From an uncultured Microbulbifer sp. (GTDB lineage: Bacteria > Pseudomonadota > Gammaproteobacteria > Pseudomonadales > Cellvibrionaceae), in the NCBI RefSeq assembly GCF_947504145.1, contig NZ_CANNGQ010000001.1, positions 930,001 to 994,000 of the forward strand: 64,000 nucleotides of DNA, written 5' to 3'. Position 1 is the first letter of the stretch; every line of letters starts with the position of its first letter. The notes under the pieces were generated by a model. That model was given only the letters and a program-made list of their open reading frames with translations, was not told the origin of the DNA and searched no databases. Below, one piece after another: positions 40,424 through 54,191 of the stretch. A program made the position numbers and the translations under genes.

Positions 40424-41149
40424 ATGTGCTCCCATCCCAACGGTGGGAAATGGGGTGTCGGAGAACTTTTTGCTAGCACCTTTATGATGATCCTGAACTT
40501 CCATCACTCCTCGAGTTTGCTTGCTCCACTTTTTCAGCGGTTTAATGCAGTGTCCCTTGTAAACCCGTGTCTAATGGTTCGTTCAGAGTGCAGCCTGTCA
40601 GTCGCGGGGTTGTTTAGGAACTACTCCCCCATTGCTGAAGCGCTAGATGTGATTGATCGCTGGATCCTGAGTATAAAAAAACGCCCGGAAAATGGAGTTG
40701 TGAAGAATCGTCCTAGTGACGCTAGTGATATGTGTTTTGACAAAGACGGAGTTGTCATCGCATCAGGTATGGACGTATGGAACCGTGCTTCCGGTAGTCA
40801 ACCCACTGGCGAGTGTAGAAAGAAATATCCTGTTTATAGCAATTCACGACAAGTCGCAGGCGCACCGCTGTCAGACAGTATTTTTAAATGCACGCTGCAG
40901 TCGATCGATACTGCGTTAAATGAAGGGCTATATGGCCAGTTAACTACAGATGTACTTGAACGCCTGAGGGTGATGAAGAGAGTGTTCCCAAGCGGTATTT
41001 GTGACTATACGGCACCCGATGTAGGGCGCCCAAAGGAGATTTTGGTCGACAAGCATGTCCCTGTCACTATCGCGGGGAGACTAATAGAGCCTGATTACCG
41101 CGATTCCCGTGAAATTGCCGCTGAAAATGAGAGTAACGAAGAACCATAG
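40424..41149 (+). pseudogene. C-terminal fragment resembling a DUF6351-type protein
   Basis: DRWILSIKK...NRPSDASDMCFD...GECRKKYPVYSNSRQVAGAPLSDSIFKCTLQ...RVFPSGICDYTAPDVGRP; no plausible N-terminus. Confidence 0.45.
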
Positions 41150-41328
41150 CGTTATATATTTATACGCTTTTAGGGGATCAAAGCTGGGCTGCTGGCTATC
41201 GATTGGCACATCGCTGCTTGCTCAATAGACGCTGTTACGGGAACACTAAAGGCGTAATAGTGTAGAAATCTCATTTACATTTTTTCACAGACTGACTGTT
41301 ACTGTGCGAAGTCTCTGATTTGGTTTCG

Positions 41329-42512
41329 TTCAGACCAAATCTGACACACCTCCTTGAAAAGAAGGGGTTTACCGGTTTTGATGAAGGTGCGTAAACCCGA
41401 AGTCAAAACCAAGGATAAACCCCATGATCCATACTAACGATCGCATCATTAAACACAAGACCGGGCTGCTTAATCTGGCGGCAGAGCTTGGTAACATCTC
41501 CAAAGTCTGTAAGATGCTCGGTGTGTCTCGAGACACTTTCTACCGGTACAAAGAGGCAGTTTCCATTGGTGGAGTTGATGCACTGCTGGAGAATAACTGA
41601 TGGGTACCAAATCACAAGAATCGTGTTGATTCCGCTATCGAGAAAGCGGTGCTGGCATATGCCGTTGCGGAACCCGCTCATGGCCTGGTGCGGGCGTCCA
41701 ATGAGCTGCGCAAACGCGGTGTATTTTCTCACCGAGCGGGGTTCGCAGTATCTGGCTAAGACGCGACTTGGCCAACTTCAAACTTCGCTTGAAAGCGCTG
41801 GAAGCCAAAGTTGGCGAGGAGGGTCTGATCCTAACGGAGTCCCTGATGCAGGCGCTAGAACGCTAACGTACTGATGACAAATCCTGCGGAGAGATCGAAA
41901 CCCAGCATCCGGGCTACCTGGGATCGCAAGACACCTTCTACGTCGGGACATTCAAGGGTGTTGGCCGTGTATATCAGCAGACCTACGTGGACACCTACGC
42001 AAAGGTGGCGCACTGCAAGCTGTACACGACCAAGACGCCAATCACGGCTACGGACCTGTTGAATGATCGGGTGCTGCCGTTCAATGCAGCTCAAAAGCTG
42101 CCTGTACTACGCACCCTGACCGATCGTGGTACCGAGCACTGCGGTAAGCTGGAGCAGCACGATTACTAATTGTACTTGAGCGTGAATGAAATCGAGCATA
42201 CGAAAACGAAGCCGCCATCCACAGGCCAACGGCACTTGCGAGCGTTTCCACAAAACGATTCTGCAAGAATTCTACTAGCCATCGTTGCGGCACAGGATAT
42301 ACGGGTCAGTCGAGGTACTACAGGAAGATCTGGACGAATGGTTGGCGTATTATAATAATGAGCGCACGCACCAAGGCAAGATGAGCTGCGGCCAAACACC
42401 GATGCAAACGCTCGAGGATGGCAAAAAGATCTGGATGGAAAAGTTCGTAAACTGAACTTGACCTGACAGAGCACCTTCTGGAAAACCGATAAGTGTGAGA
42501 TCAAGTCTGAAC
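41329..42512 (+). mobile_element. degenerate IS481-type insertion sequence
   Basis: Terminal TTCAGACCAAATCTGACAC... and GTGAGATCAAGTCTGAAC; broken ORFs ISKVCKMLGVSRDTFYRYKEA, YLGSQDTFYVGTFKGVGRVYQQTYVDTYAKVAHCKLYTTKT, QTPMQTLEDGKKIW. Confidence 0.75.
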
Positions 42513-42548
42513 TACTACAGATAAACGCATATATCAGTACTGCACCCT

Positions 42549-44732
42549 TTATCGGTGCATTAACCTCAACCCGTTAAATACTACCAACAGGCTGGTCCCC
42601 ATGTCGGCAAAAACGGCCATCCACATGGACGCCAGTCCGGCAAATGCGAGCGCCAAGAATACGGCTTTGATCCCCAATGCCATTACGATGTTCTGTCGTA
42701 GAATACGCGAAGTACTACGAGACAACCGAATAAAGGTGGCGATCTTGCTTAGGTTGTCATCCATTAGTGCGACGTCGGCTGTTTCTATTGCGGTATCTGT
42801 GCCCGCAACACCCATCGCAAAGCCGATGTCGGCACGAGCGAGTGCCGGTGCATCGTTAATTCCATCGCCGACCATGCCGGTATGGTTTTGCTCGGTCAGA
42901 ACTTCAATTTCTCGGAGCTTGTCCTCTGGCAACAAATTGCCCTCAGCACGGTCAATGCCCACCTGTTTGGCAATGGCCCTCGCCGTATGTGGGTTGTCAC
43001 CAGTCAACATCAGGGTTTTTACGCCCAAATCATGCAGCTCTGCTATCGCTTCGCGACTGGTGTCTTTAACTGTGTCAGCCACGGCGAATAGTGCCAGGAC
43101 ACCGGCTTTACCCACCAGCATGATGACCGTTTTACCTTGGGACTCCAGGTTGTTTAGGCGTTGCTCCAATTCCCTCGAGCACACCCCTAGCTCTTCTACA
43201 AGTCGATGGTTCCCGAGGTGTAAATCCTCGCCATCGATTTCGCCCTTGACGCCGCGACCCGCTAATGCTGAAAACGCTTTTACTTGACGCAGTGCGATGC
43301 TGTCGTCTTGTGCCGCTTGGGCTACCGCCATGGATACTGGGTGATCGGAGCGCGCGGCCAGGCTAGCCGCGAGTGAGCGTACTGTATTGACGTCATTGTT
43401 GGCCCAAGGTTCGAAGTCGGTTTGTGCGGGCTTGCCGCGAGTGATGGTGCCTGTTTTATCCAGTGCCAACCAGCGCAGGCGTCGACCATCCTCGAGGTAA
43501 ACGCCACCCTTGATCAGGATGCCGTGCCGGGCCGCAGCCGCGAGTCCGCTGACGATGGTAACCGGCGTGGCAATCACCAGTGCGCATGGGCAGGCGATAA
43601 CCAGTAATACCAAGGCTCGGTAGACCCACTCTAGCCAGGCGCCACCGAATAGCAGGGGTGGCAGCACTGCTGTTGCCAGAGCGACCACGAAAACTAATGG
43701 TGTATACCAGCGCGCAAATGAGTCTACGAAACGCTGGGTCGGCGCTCGGCTACCTTGAGCGGCTTCTACTGCGTGAATTATCCGCGCAAGTGTAGAGTTA
43801 TCGGCCGCAGCCGTGACCCGATATTCAAGCCCACTGGACTCATTGATACTGCCGGCAAACAACGAATCACCTGGGGCCTTGTCCACTGGTAAGCTTTCGC
43901 CGGTGATTGGGGCCTGATTTACAGCGGATAGGCCTTCAATGACTTCGCCGTCGAGGGCGATTCGCTCGCCTGGTCGCACACGCACGCGGCTGCCGATATC
44001 AACCTGTTTTGCGCTTATTTCCTCCCAGCGTCCGTCGTCCATTTGCACGGTTGCTGTTTCCGGAGCCAGGGCCAATAGTTCACGGATCGCGTTGCGCGCC
44101 CGATCCAGGGATTTGGCTTCGATCAGTTCCGCTAGGGTGAAGAGCACCATCACCATCGCGGCCTCTGGCCAATGGCCAATCAAGAGGGCACCGGTCACTG
44201 CAATGGACATCAGTGCATTCATGTTCAGGTTGCGATTCTTGAGCGCTATCCAACCTTTCTTGTAGGTTTTCAGGCCTCCACCTGCAATGGCCGTGAGGGC
44301 TAGCAGCATCACGAGCCAGTTGTTGCCTCCTTGCTGCCAATAAACCACTTCTGAGGCCAGAGCGGCAGCAGCAGCAACCCCGAGCACCCACCAGTTGGCG
44401 GTTGCAGGTGGTGGCGCGGTATCCCTGTCGACGGCATTCGCTAACCGTGCATCCAGGTCCAATGTCCCCAGCACCGCAAGTAGCTCACCTTGCATTCCCT
44501 TGGCATGGTGCACTTGTAGCGTACGCTGAACCAGATTGAAGTCGAGGTGGTAGATTCCCTCCATGCCAGACAGCTTGCTACGGATCAGAGCCTCCTCGGT
44601 CGGGCAGTCCATTTTGGTAATCGACAGGTTTGTCGTCTCAACGTCTTTGTCCGGCCTAGAGTAGGACTTCTGAGTCAGCTCTTCGGTTGATTTTGTGCCG
44701 CTACAACAATTGTCTGATTCGGGCCTATTCAT
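42549..44732 (-). CDS. zntA: Zn/Cd/Pb-translocating P-type ATPase
   Basis: [58 protein letters not shown]; start at 44732 preferred over 44750 given the promoter at 44765-44795. Confidence 0.9.
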   Translation of the reverse strand: MNRPESDNCCSGTKSTEELTQKSYSRPDKDVETTNLSITKMDCPTEEALIRSKLSGMEGIYHLDFNLVQRTLQVHHAKGMQGELLAVLGTLDLDARLANAVDRDTAPPPATANWWVLGVAAAAALASEVVYWQQGGNNWLVMLLALTAIAGGGLKTYKKGWIALKNRNLNMNALMSIAVTGALLIGHWPEAAMVMVLFTLAELIEAKSLDRARNAIRELLALAPETATVQMDDGRWEEISAKQVDIGSRVRVRPGERIALDGEVIEGLSAVNQAPITGESLPVDKAPGDSLFAGSINESSGLEYRVTAAADNSTLARIIHAVEAAQGSRAPTQRFVDSFARWYTPLVFVVALATAVLPPLLFGGAWLEWVYRALVLLVIACPCALVIATPVTIVSGLAAAARHGILIKGGVYLEDGRRLRWLALDKTGTITRGKPAQTDFEPWANNDVNTVRSLAASLAARSDHPVSMAVAQAAQDDSIALRQVKAFSALAGRGVKGEIDGEDLHLGNHRLVEELGVCSRELEQRLNNLESQGKTVIMLVGKAGVLALFAVADTVKDTSREAIAELHDLGVKTLMLTGDNPHTARAIAKQVGIDRAEGNLLPEDKLREIEVLTEQNHTGMVGDGINDAPALARADIGFAMGVAGTDTAIETADVALMDDNLSKIATFIRLSRSTSRILRQNIVMALGIKAVFLALAFAGLASMWMAVFADMGTSLLVVFNGLRLMHR

Positions 44733-44764
44733 GTGCGTCTCGATAGCCAATGGGTACTACTGGG

Positions 44765-44795
44765 ATTAGAATCCCTATAGCCACTATAGAGTCAA
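44765..44795 (-). promoter_or_regulatory. MerR-type promoter/operator for zntA
   Basis: Minus strand TTGACT - 19 nt - TCTAAT; dyad CTATAG-TGG-CTATAG in the spacer. Confidence 0.75.
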
Positions 44796-44805
44796 GAGGG
44801 TAGTC

Positions 44806-45228
44806 ATGAGTTATAAGATCGGAGAGGCGGCGAGGCTGGCGGGGTGTAAGGTAGAGACTGTGCGTTACTACGAGCAGATGGGGTTGTTACCCGCGCCAGC
44901 ACGCTCTGAGGGGAATTTTCGGCTATATAGTGATTCCCAAGTGGAGCAGCTGAGCTTCATCCGTCATTGCCGGTCCCTCGATATGTCGCTGGAAAATATT
45001 CGCGAGTTACTTCAGTTTCGCGAGATGCCCAGCAAAAGCTGTGCCGGGATTAACCAGTTGATTGACGAGCACATCGACTGTGTGGAATCTCGAATGGATG
45101 CGCTACAGCAACTGCGGCAACAGCTTCGGAACCTGCGGAACCGATGCTCAGGAGAGCGGTCCATAGAGTCCTGTAAAATTCTGCATGGATTGACCGGGTG
45201 TCCCTGTCATTCAACGGAGGCGGGATAA
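44806..45228 (+). CDS. cadR: MerR-family Cd/Pb-responsive regulator
   Basis: KIGEAARLAGCKVETVRYYEQMGLLPAPARSEGNFRLYS; LLQFREMPSKSCAGINQLIDEHI; C-terminal CPCHST. Confidence 0.88.
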   Translation: MSYKIGEAARLAGCKVETVRYYEQMGLLPAPARSEGNFRLYSDSQVEQLSFIRHCRSLDMSLENIRELLQFREMPSKSCAGINQLIDEHIDCVESRMDALQQLRQQLRNLRNRCSGERSIESCKILHGLTGCPCHSTEAG

Positions 45229-45299
45229 TCGAAATTGGAATTTATCCTTACATGTTGTTAAATTGTCGCTAACCACAAGATAACCACAGATTTTCTGCA

Positions 45300-45671
45300 A
45301 TGAACTACGCTCGTGTCTGCTTTCTACTGATCGCACTGCTGGTCTTCCAGACCGCAGTAGCGTTCTATGATAGCCATGAAGCGTTGCAGGATATTGCTAC
45401 GCACGTACCGCCTCATCACCTGGACGCTCAAGAGGAAGTGACGTTTACTCCCAAACGACAAAACGTAGACGTTGAGTTGGGATCTGGTTCACATCCAGGT
45501 GGACCGGACTTTTGTCACCACTGCTGTCATTGCCATGGTGTTGGTGTGTTAGGTCTTCTTGGTCAAGTATCGCGCTTTGTCGTTGTTCGCAGCATCGCTT
45601 TGCGTGAAACAATTAACCCTTCTTTCCCCTCTGGTTATTTTTCCTCACTTTTTCGCCCTCCCAAAGCCTGA
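45300..45671 (+). CDS. small exported Cys/His-rich protein upstream of czcCBA
   Basis: Signal peptide; DFCHHCCHCHG; ends SSLFRPPKA. Confidence 0.6.
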   Translation: MNYARVCFLLIALLVFQTAVAFYDSHEALQDIATHVPPHHLDAQEEVTFTPKRQNVDVELGSGSHPGGPDFCHHCCHCHGVGVLGLLGQVSRFVVVRSIALRETINPSFPSGYFSSLFRPPKA

Positions 45672-45746
45672 GTTACGCCCTGAATCCGCGCACGCCTTGT
45701 AGTTTGGCGGGCGCGTACTTTTCATGACATAACTTGGGAATACCCT

Positions 45747-47045
45747 ATGTTGTTTATTTTTACGCATGTCGTTCGTGCGTACTTTCGGCTTGCTGTGATT
45801 TTATCATTGCTGCCGTTTTTGTGGACGCCACTTGCGCAGGCCCAGGGGGCTGAGCAATTACCCCAGATCACCTTGGCGGAAGCGATTGACCGCACGCTTT
45901 CTCAAAACCCAGAGTTGGCGATTTACCGCCTTCGTGAACAAGCACTTGCCGGTAAGGTAGCAACTGCAGCTCTACGGCCACCTGTAGGCCTTGGGGCTGA
46001 ACTTGAAAACTTTGCTGGCGAAGGCGGTGCTGATAACGCGGAGCTCACGGTATCACTTTCATCTGTCATCGAATTGGGCGGCAAGAGTTCAGCGCGAGTC
46101 GGTGCGGTGTATGCCCAGCAGGATCTGTTACTGGCCGAGGAGCAGGCTACAGCGCTCGATCTGTTGGGGAGCGTAATCCGTCGCTATGTCGAGGTATTGG
46201 CAGCACAACAGCGGCTGGCATTGGCTCGGGAGTCGGCAGCACTTGCTGACGACACCCTTGAAACCGTCGATCGTCGTGTAAAAGCTGCAGCATCGCCAAA
46301 AGCCGAGAGTCTAAGAGCCCGGGCCGCGGTTTCCCGTGCTCGCCTAGCGATTGATTCGGAAGAACGGCTGGTTAAATACCATAAATTGGCGCTGGCCTCT
46401 TTGTGGGGTGGCGATGCTACTTCCTTCCGCCTGGACTCCAATGAGCTCTACCGTTTTCCGGCATCTGATAGCTTTGCGGTGCTCTTCAGCCGCGCCCAAC
46501 AAAATCCAGCCATCGCCCGTTTCGCTTCCGAGGAGCGGCTGCAAGATGCAGAGCTGCGTTTAGCCGAGGCGCAATCAAGCCTGGATGTTGGTTGGTCTGC
46601 TGGCATTCGGCACTCCCGTGAAATCGGTGAGACCACATTGGTCGCCGGGTTTGAGTTACCTCTATTTCCTGCGCGCCGGAACGCCGGCGCTATCACGACG
46701 GCTATCGCAGAACGAGAGCGCGTTGCGGTAGAGCGAGAAGCTGCGCTACTGCGGCTGAAGAGCCGGCTGTTTCGTGCGGTCAGCGGGCGTGAACAGGCAT
46801 TGACGACAGTAGAGACGCTGAGGGGTGAGGTTATCCCAACTTTGCGCGATGCCCTGGCAGAAGTGGAGCGTGCTTACCGTCGTGGCCGTTACTCCTACTT
46901 GGAGTGGGCGTCCGCGCGTGAGGAGTTGATAGGAGCCCGTCAGGCTGAAATTGAAGCAGCTAGCGCTGCGCTGCGCTTTGGCGCTGAAATAGAACAAATG
47001 ACCGCCGCACCGCTATTGTCTGCGGGCGCTGAGCCAACCAAATGA
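45747..47045 (+). CDS. czcC: CzcC-like TolC-family outer membrane protein
   Basis: ITLAEAIDRTLSQNPELAIY...GAELENFAGEGGADNAELTVSLSSVIELGGKSSARVG. Confidence 0.85.
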   Translation: MLFIFTHVVRAYFRLAVILSLLPFLWTPLAQAQGAEQLPQITLAEAIDRTLSQNPELAIYRLREQALAGKVATAALRPPVGLGAELENFAGEGGADNAELTVSLSSVIELGGKSSARVGAVYAQQDLLLAEEQATALDLLGSVIRRYVEVLAAQQRLALARESAALADDTLETVDRRVKAAASPKAESLRARAAVSRARLAIDSEERLVKYHKLALASLWGGDATSFRLDSNELYRFPASDSFAVLFSRAQQNPAIARFASEERLQDAELRLAEAQSSLDVGWSAGIRHSREIGETTLVAGFELPLFPARRNAGAITTAIAERERVAVEREAALLRLKSRLFRAVSGREQALTTVETLRGEVIPTLRDALAEVERAYRRGRYSYLEWASAREELIGARQAEIEAASAALRFGAEIEQMTAAPLLSAGAEPTK

Positions 47046-47062
47046 AAAAGATTTGAACACCC

Positions 47063-48328
47063 ATGAAATACAGAAATAAATTGCGAAGCATATTCGCAGC
47101 AGTGCCATTGGCTGCGCTACTGGCGTGTACGGCCGCTCTCGTGGTGCCCACTTTGGTCGTCGCCTCCGCTGAAGAAGAACACGGAGAAGAGCACGGCGAG
47201 CATGAGGAAGAAAGGGGGCCAAACGGGGGGCGCCTGCTAGAGGAGGGCGACCTCGAAGTGGAGTTACTGATATCTGAGCGCGGCGGGACAGCAGAACTCC
47301 GAGCCTGGATTAGTGAACGTGGAAAGGCACTCACGAAAGCAGGCGATGCGCGACTGGCTGTCGAGTTAACGCGGCTGGGTGGCAAGGTAGATCGTTTCAA
47401 TTTTGCACCAGCAGATGGCTTCTGGCTTGGCAAAGGCGCAGTGGAGGAACCGCACTCGTTCGATGTAAAGGTTTTGCTGGCGCGGAATGCTGAACGTGCT
47501 GAGTGGCACTATGAATCGTACGAGGGGCGGGTGGAGATTGCCTCCGAGATGGCCGCCAAAGTAGGCATAAAAACGGCAGCTACCGGTCCAGGGGAAATTA
47601 GCCAATCGCTCACCCTGTACGGAAAAACTGCACTGGCGCACGGCAGCTTGAGTCACGTCCGCGCACGGTTTCCGGGGCCAATCAAAACAGTTTCGGCGGA
47701 GATCGGCGATCGGGTACGCAAGGGGCAGAAGCTGGCTGAAGTAGAGTCCAATGATAGTCTTCAAGTCTACCCGATAACGTCACCCATCGATGGGTTGGTC
47801 ATCGACAAGCAGGCTAGCAGTGGTGAATACAGTGGGGAGCGAGAGCTGTTCACAATTGCCAATTATGATCAGTTGTGGGCGGAGCTACGGCTGTTTCCTT
47901 CGCAGCGTGGTCAGGTTGCCCGCGGCCAAAAGGTCACCTTGCAAGCCGACGGTCAAGTCGTGGACACGCAGGTAGCGAATCTGGTCCCGGGCACTCCGGG
48001 TCAGCCGTTCGTTCTGGTTAGGACGCCTATCGACAACCGAAAAATCAGCTGGCCACCTGATTTGATGCTAGAAGGTCAGGTGCTTGTTGATCATGTAAGG
48101 GTGCCGCTGCTTGTGGAGAGTCGCGCTCTGCAGCCTCTGGGGGATGGCATGGTTGTCTTTGTGAAGGTTGGCGATAGCTACGAAGCCCGACCGGTAGAGC
48201 TGGGGCGCTCAGATGGGCGTGTAACTGAGGTGTTGAGTGGATTGGAGGTAGGGCAGCGCTACGTCACTGCCAATAGCTACCTGATCAAAGCCGACATCGA
48301 AAAATCTGGCGCGGCCCACGCTCACTGA
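47063..48328 (+). CDS. czcB: CzcB-like RND periplasmic adaptor
   Basis: EEEHGEEHGEHEEERGPNGGRLLEEGDLEVEL; RARFPGPIKTVSAEIGDRVRKGQKLAEVESNDSLQVYPITSPIDGLV. Confidence 0.87.
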   Translation: MKYRNKLRSIFAAVPLAALLACTAALVVPTLVVASAEEEHGEEHGEHEEERGPNGGRLLEEGDLEVELLISERGGTAELRAWISERGKALTKAGDARLAVELTRLGGKVDRFNFAPADGFWLGKGAVEEPHSFDVKVLLARNAERAEWHYESYEGRVEIASEMAAKVGIKTAATGPGEISQSLTLYGKTALAHGSLSHVRARFPGPIKTVSAEIGDRVRKGQKLAEVESNDSLQVYPITSPIDGLVIDKQASSGEYSGERELFTIANYDQLWAELRLFPSQRGQVARGQKVTLQADGQVVDTQVANLVPGTPGQPFVLVRTPIDNRKISWPPDLMLEGQVLVDHVRVPLLVESRALQPLGDGMVVFVKVGDSYEARPVELGRSDGRVTEVLSGLEVGQRYVTANSYLIKADIEKSGAAHAH

Positions 48329-51490
<3,162 letters not shown>

Positions 51491-51894
51491 CATTGTGTAG
51501 CGGAGGAAGCTTTTTACTGCGCATGCTTTAAAATATATGAGGGTCTAGCGCAAATAATACTGGGCTGGCCTTCTTTCTTTTTAGTTTTATTTCAATCTCA
51601 AACTCCCGTTCATTTACATCGCTCGCTACACTCGGGATCTCATTGACTAACGGGCTGGTTTGGTATCATCCACTGGCATTCCTACTCGCATCGACCAATC
51701 TCGTAATTGAGCTCGAAATTGTACCTGCCAATTTCCTGAGTCAGAAGTTTGCGGCTCAAGAACACTTGCGCGGGATTTATCGGATACTGCTTATGTCGTT
51801 GATTGTGCGGTTCACTTGCAATGCAATATGGCCTTAAATTCATAGAGCGAAGAAAACAGAGGTGAATGATTGTGCTGAGAGTGAGCCAACAATC

Positions 51895-52015
51895 TGGAAA
51901 GAGCTGGACCATATCGGCAAGCGCTACCATCCACCTCGAAACCCGTCCTGCAAATTCGCGCGGTAGGAAGTCAGCTTTGATACCTAATTGAATCGAAAAT
52001 GAGTGGCATCGTGCT
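51895..52015 (-). pseudogene. relic of a zntA-like P-type ATPase C-terminus
   Basis: FSIQLGIKADFLPREFAGRVSRWMVALADMVQLF aligns with zntA NIVMALGIKAVFLALAFAGLASMWMAVFADMGTSLL. Confidence 0.6.
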
Positions 52016-52349
52016 CGCGACATCGCTCAACTGTGTTACGCCCCCAAGTCTCCTGCAAAGTCCCGTGATAGATGCCGCTAATTCTTCCTTCTTAGGAGCA
52101 GCATCGTTTACATACCTGATGGGTGCCGGCGGTGGTCAGGATACAACCAACAACCTTTCTAATAACTCTCTATCGGACAACGACATCCTGAAGTTCCTGC
52201 CCGAAATTTGTCTCAGGGCGTTCGTGTAACGAGGGAATACCCGCTACCCCTGCAAATTTCATATACGCTTTCGTATTCGACATAGCATGCTAAGGCCAGT
52301 AGAATGGGTAACCAACTAAAAACCCGGACTTCGTCTTCAGGCTTTACTC

Positions 52350-53594
52350 ATGGCAACTCCAAAACCCGTCGCTTTGTACTCAGCCTATAGCGACCTCAAG
52401 AACTTCGACTTTCGCGACTATCCAGATCTCAACGAATTCCTCGAATCCGGCGAATCCTGGTGGATGTCTCATTGGCGCTGGGGTCAAGAGTTCCTGAGTT
52501 ATACGGGCCGAAATAAGTCCGAGCACACCTTTACACGCTTTCGCAATGAAACCGAGCGCTTTCTGTTATGGGTATTCCTATTCAAAGGCACACCCATGGA
52601 ACGATTACGCAAGGCCGATATCCTCGAGTACGCGGATTTTTGCTGGCAGCCACCAGTATCTTGGATCTGCCTGGCAAACCACGAAAAGTTTCTGTTTAAC
52701 AATGGCCGGTACGTACAGAATCCGTCCTGGGCTCCATTCAAGCTCAAGCTGCCCAAAAACAGCGAGTCCTCAGATTCCAAACCAGATAAGAAGAAATACA
52801 AACCCTCGCAGGAGACCTTAGCTTCCATCTTCACTGGGATTATTGCTTTCTATAAGTATTTAATGAACGAGGAACATCTATATGGCAATCCTGCACAAAT
52901 TGCTAAGCCAGATTGTCGCCATTTCATTAAAGATGCCCAAGTAAAAGAAGCTCGCAGGCTTACCGAAGTCCAGTGGCAATATGTGTTTGATGTAGCACTG
53001 GCCATGGCCGACGAAGACCCTATCTATGAACGAAGTCTGTTTATTATTTGTGCGCTGAAGACCTTGTTTCTGCGAATTTCAGAACTTTCTGAACGTCCTC
53101 AGTGGACACCTATCATGAGCCACTTTTGGCAAGATTCGGATGGAAACTGGTGGCTAAAAATCTTCGGTAAAGGCCGAAAATTGCGAGACACAACGGTCCC
53201 CGACAGCTTTATTCCATTCCTTAAACGCTACCGCGCTTATAGAGGTCTAAGTCCGTTGCCGGCTTCAAGAGAGAATCACCCTCTCGTAGAGAAAATTCGA
53301 GGGCAAGGCGGCATGACATCCCGTCAGCTTACTCGGGTCGTTCAACAAGTTTTCGACCGTGCCTATAACGAAATGCGTCAGGCTGAGGGTGACGATAGCG
53401 CGCATAAGTTAAAAGAAGCATCTACACACTGGCTGAGACATACAGGAGCGAGTATGGAAATTGAGCGCGGCCGCGCCTTAAAGGACTTATCTGAGGATTT
53501 AGGGCACTCCAGTATGGCCACAACCGATACTGTTTATGTCCACACAGAAAGCAAAGTTCGGGCTAAAAGCGGGAAGCAACGCGGCGTGAAGTGA
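52350..53594 (+). CDS. tyrosine recombinase/integrase
   Basis: LRISELSERPQW; HWLRHTGASMEIERGRALKDLSEDLGHSSMATTDTVYVH. Confidence 0.85.
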   Translation: MATPKPVALYSAYSDLKNFDFRDYPDLNEFLESGESWWMSHWRWGQEFLSYTGRNKSEHTFTRFRNETERFLLWVFLFKGTPMERLRKADILEYADFCWQPPVSWICLANHEKFLFNNGRYVQNPSWAPFKLKLPKNSESSDSKPDKKKYKPSQETLASIFTGIIAFYKYLMNEEHLYGNPAQIAKPDCRHFIKDAQVKEARRLTEVQWQYVFDVALAMADEDPIYERSLFIICALKTLFLRISELSERPQWTPIMSHFWQDSDGNWWLKIFGKGRKLRDTTVPDSFIPFLKRYRAYRGLSPLPASRENHPLVEKIRGQGGMTSRQLTRVVQQVFDRAYNEMRQAEGDDSAHKLKEASTHWLRHTGASMEIERGRALKDLSEDLGHSSMATTDTVYVHTESKVRAKSGKQRGVK

Positions 53595-53738
53595 TGCTGA
53601 TCCCTGTACTTGCCACTTCAAGAACTGAAATTTAATTTCTTTATATTTCAATTTGTTTGATAGATCAGCGGAAAAAGATAAGCGTATTCCGCTGGATCTC
53701 CAGCATACAAAAACAGCAACAAATTGGCTTATTGTGAT

Positions 53739-54191
53739 TTATTCCAGGGAATCGTGGTTGCCATTCTCCACCCCCGGCAGTGCTTGCATTTCTGCTAGTT
53801 GAAGCCTGGTATTTTCCCATGCTGGGAAGAACTTACGCCATGCTGCCAAACCTCCTATTTCACCAACTGCAAGAAGCATGGCTTTATGGGATGCAATGAG
53901 TAAGTCACGCTCTGATTTTAGTGCCTCAATTTCTTGTGTTAAATGAGCCACTCGCGCCTGTAGGTTAGAACGAGACTGCTTGTCGGTTTTTTCAATAAGT
54001 GCCTTAAGTTCAGCTTGGCGTGCGCAGTATCGATCGAATACTGCCTTACGATCGGGCTGACGGGTAATATCGCTAGCGTGTTTGAAAGGACTGTCTTTAT
54101 CTCGAGCTACCGAGCGGGCGGTAATTCGAATGTTGTCGTTAAGCATGCGTTGGAGGATCGCTTCAAGCGCTTGAATCTTCTGAATCTTCAC
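53739..54191 (-). CDS. ginD: TnpC/GinD-like small coiled-coil protein of recombinase operon
   Basis: Coiled coil LQARVAHLTQEIEALKSERDLL; 4-nt overlap with the upstream recombinase gene. Confidence 0.5.
   Translation of the reverse strand: MKIQKIQALEAILQRMLNDNIRITARSVARDKDSPFKHASDITRQPDRKAVFDRYCARQAELKALIEKTDKQSRSNLQARVAHLTQEIEALKSERDLLIASHKAMLLAVGEIGGLAAWRKFFPAWENTRLQLAEMQALPGVENGNHDSLE

Noticed and set aside
51643-51837. 64-aa ORF after czcA
   Set aside because: Overlaps a degenerate region with a zntA relic in the opposite strand; no support.
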